Source: CADEGZ01 sp035443705
Lineage (GTDB): Bacteria; Pseudomonadota; Gammaproteobacteria; UBA6186; Azoamicaceae
NCBI GenBank assembly: GCA_035443705.1
Contig: DAORSV010000066.1
Coordinates: 1-7,436 of the forward strand
Direction of reading: 5' to 3'
DNA: 7,436 nucleotides
A program made the translations under genes and the position numbers. The notes below the pieces were generated by a model. That model worked only from the letters and a program-made list of their open reading frames with translations. It had not been told where the DNA came from and did not search any database. Positions 6,183-7,436 of this stretch are shown piece after piece. Position 1 is the first letter of the stretch; each line of letters opens with the position of its first letter.

Positions 6183-6892
6183 ATCCACCCCAATGCAACA
6201 AAACCCTGATCAAAATCGGGCTCGCGGAAAAATTCTATCCCAAAACGAAATAATCCGTAACACACTAAAAACAAACCAGATACAGCGCCAGTCCTTCTGG
6301 TTTTTTTAGCGTACACATTCAAAATAAGAAAGAGACTCAATCCCTCTAATCCAAATTCATACAACTGTGAAGGATGTCGCGGCATTGCGCCCGCATATGG
6401 AAAGACAATGCCCCAAGGCATGTTTGTAATACGCCCCCACAACTCGCCATTAATAAAATTACCCAGACGTCCCGCCATTATCCCAATCGGAATCGCTGGC
6501 GCAATAAAATCCGTTATCGCCCAAAAATGTCGTCGATGAACTTTTCCAAATATAAAGACAGCCAGAAGAACACCCAACAAGCCGCCATGAAAAGAACGCC
6601 CGGGTTCCCAAAAACGAAAAAGTCTGAGCGGATCATCAAAAAAAACCTGTGGTTGGTAAAATAGTAAATAACCTAAGGTACCGCCAAAAATGACCCCCAT
6701 GGCGCCATAAAATAATAAATCAACAATCTCGTCTCTTTCCCAAGGCGCGGATCCCGAGTGAGATTCGGTACGCCGCACATAACAAGACCAAAACACACCG
6801 ACAAAACCTATCACATACATAACCCCATACCAATGGATGGCCAATGGGCCTATCTGTAATGCAACGGGATTGATATCAGGGAAAGTGAGCAT
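6183..6892 (-). CDS. lgt: Phosphatidylglycerol--prolipoprotein diacylglyceryl transferase, 3' end lost in gap
   Basis: Lgt moves a diacylglyceryl group from phosphatidylglycerol to the lipobox cysteine of prolipoproteins, the first step of lipoprotein maturation in the inner membrane. The 236 visible residues contain several membrane helices and the family landmarks: IHWYG (19-23, with Tyr22), FHGG (101-104, His102 matching E. coli His103), the signature GRLGNFINGELWGR (141-154, Arg142 matching the essential Arg143), PRHPSQLYE (171-179), GAVSGLFL (202-209) and EFFREPD (220-226, Arg223 matching Arg239). Sequence stops after GW, just before the usual MGQ-containing last helix. The ATG at 6892 aligns with family N termini (MLTFPDINPV). 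A TTG six codons upstream (6910) is in frame but less likely. Neither has a clear Shine-Dalgarno. It starts 25 bases after rppH ends, so the two are probably co-transcribed. Confidence 0.96.
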
Positions 6893-6917
6893 GAGAGAAG
6901 TATATCGCAAATTGGCG

Positions 6918-7436
6918 CTACAACAAATAATCTAAAGGTCGATCCCCAAGTGCCTGCTCCGCGTGCCTCCAAAAAAGCAAAGGCGCAAGTTCTTTGAGTG
7001 CACGTCTGTAAACTTCACGTTTAAATGAGACCACTTGCCTTAGCGGAAACCAATAACTCACCCATTGCCAGTCATCAAACTCTGGCTTGTGTGTTTTATC
7101 AAGTCGGATGAGACTATCATCACCTTCTAACCGTAATAAAAACCATAACTGTTTTTGCCCAACGCAAATGGGCACTGTCTTTCGTATCAAACGAGTAGGC
7201 AGTCGATATCTTAGCCAACGATCCGTACGACCTAAAATAGTCACATCTTGCTCTTTTAGACCGACTTCTTCTTCCAATTCTCTAAAAAGCGTCTGCTCTG
7301 GGGTTTCATCTGGGTTCATCCCTCCCTGTGGAAACTGCCAAGCATCTCGACGAACACGCTTTGCCCAAAAGACGCGGCCAGCATGATTAGCGAGAATAAT
7401 ACCGATATTAGATCGAAAACCACTGGAATCTATCAC
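6918..7436 (-). CDS. rppH: RNA pyrophosphohydrolase (Nudix)
   Basis: RppH removes pyrophosphate from the 5' end of mRNA, leaving a monophosphate that stimulates RNase E decay; it acts in the cytoplasm. The 172-residue protein (E. coli 176) has the Nudix box at 38-60, with Gly38, Glu44, the REL-EE core 52-57 (Arg52, Glu53, Glu56, Glu57) and Gly59. Before it stands WQFPQGG (33-39), and after it WLRYRLP (74-80), the GQKQLWFLL segment (93-101) and PEFDDWQWVSYW (118-129), then the RQVVSFKREVYRR block (133-145), all typical of gammaproteobacterial RppH. The first codon is GTG at the very edge of the window; the protein then reads IDSSGFRSNIGI, matching the E. coli start MIDDDGYRPNVGI, so the gene is probably complete. 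Upstream signals are outside the window. lgt follows after 25 bases. Confidence 0.95.
   Translation of the reverse strand: MIDSSGFRSNIGIILANHAGRVFWAKRVRRDAWQFPQGGMNPDETPEQTLFRELEEEVGLKEQDVTILGRTDRWLRYRLPTRLIRKTVPICVGQKQLWFLLRLEGDDSLIRLDKTHKPEFDDWQWVSYWFPLRQVVSFKREVYRRALKELAPLLFWRHAEQALGDRPLDYLL

Noticed and set aside
6638..6645. Run of eight As within lgt as a slippage or frameshift site
   Set aside because: It encodes an ordinary Val-Phe-Phe segment, the frame is intact, and such A/T runs are common in AT-rich genomes.
5612..6910. A single fused Lgt-DHFR protein of 432 residues
   Set aside because: The frame is open only because the 100 Ns cannot encode a stop. The two halves are complete-start folA and truncated lgt.

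Overview
The window is a compact block of housekeeping genes from an AT-rich bacterium, almost certainly a gammaproteobacterium. The evidence is a ParC/ParE pair that follows the Escherichia coli topoisomerase IV proteins closely over their whole length, an RppH of the gammaproteobacterial type, and a matching Lgt. The low GC and gene content would suit an intracellular or Legionellales-like lineage, but that placement is a guess made without any database search.

All seven genes lie on the minus strand, so transcription runs from high to low coordinates: rppH (7436-6918), lgt (6892 into the gap), a run of 100 Ns (6083-6182), folA (6079-5612), a DUF374 lysophospholipid-acyltransferase-like gene (5615-4989), parE (4980-3088), parC (3095-864) and rdgB (857-240). 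From folA to rdgB the genes overlap or are less than 10 bases apart: a 4-base ATGA overlap, an 8-base gap, an 8-base overlap and a 6-base gap. This is a translationally coupled operon. The rppH-lgt pair (25 bases apart) could be its upstream part, but the assembly gap prevents proof. The lgt 3' end is missing, and a whole gene such as thyA could be hidden there.

The genes cover mRNA 5'-end decay (rppH), lipoprotein maturation (lgt), folate and thymidylate supply (folA), a membrane lipid acyltransferase, chromosome decatenation (parE, parC) and cleansing of the nucleotide pool (rdgB). They share replication and envelope growth loosely, not one pathway.

The only sizeable non-coding stretch is 1-239, downstream of rdgB. 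It holds two tandem 28-bp imperfect palindromes, about 75% identical and exactly 31 bp apart, which look like paired operators for a gene beyond the left edge. This is the most unusual feature here. I found no convincing new biological system. Other points of interest are a 9-G homopolymer inside parC and a divergent RdgB.
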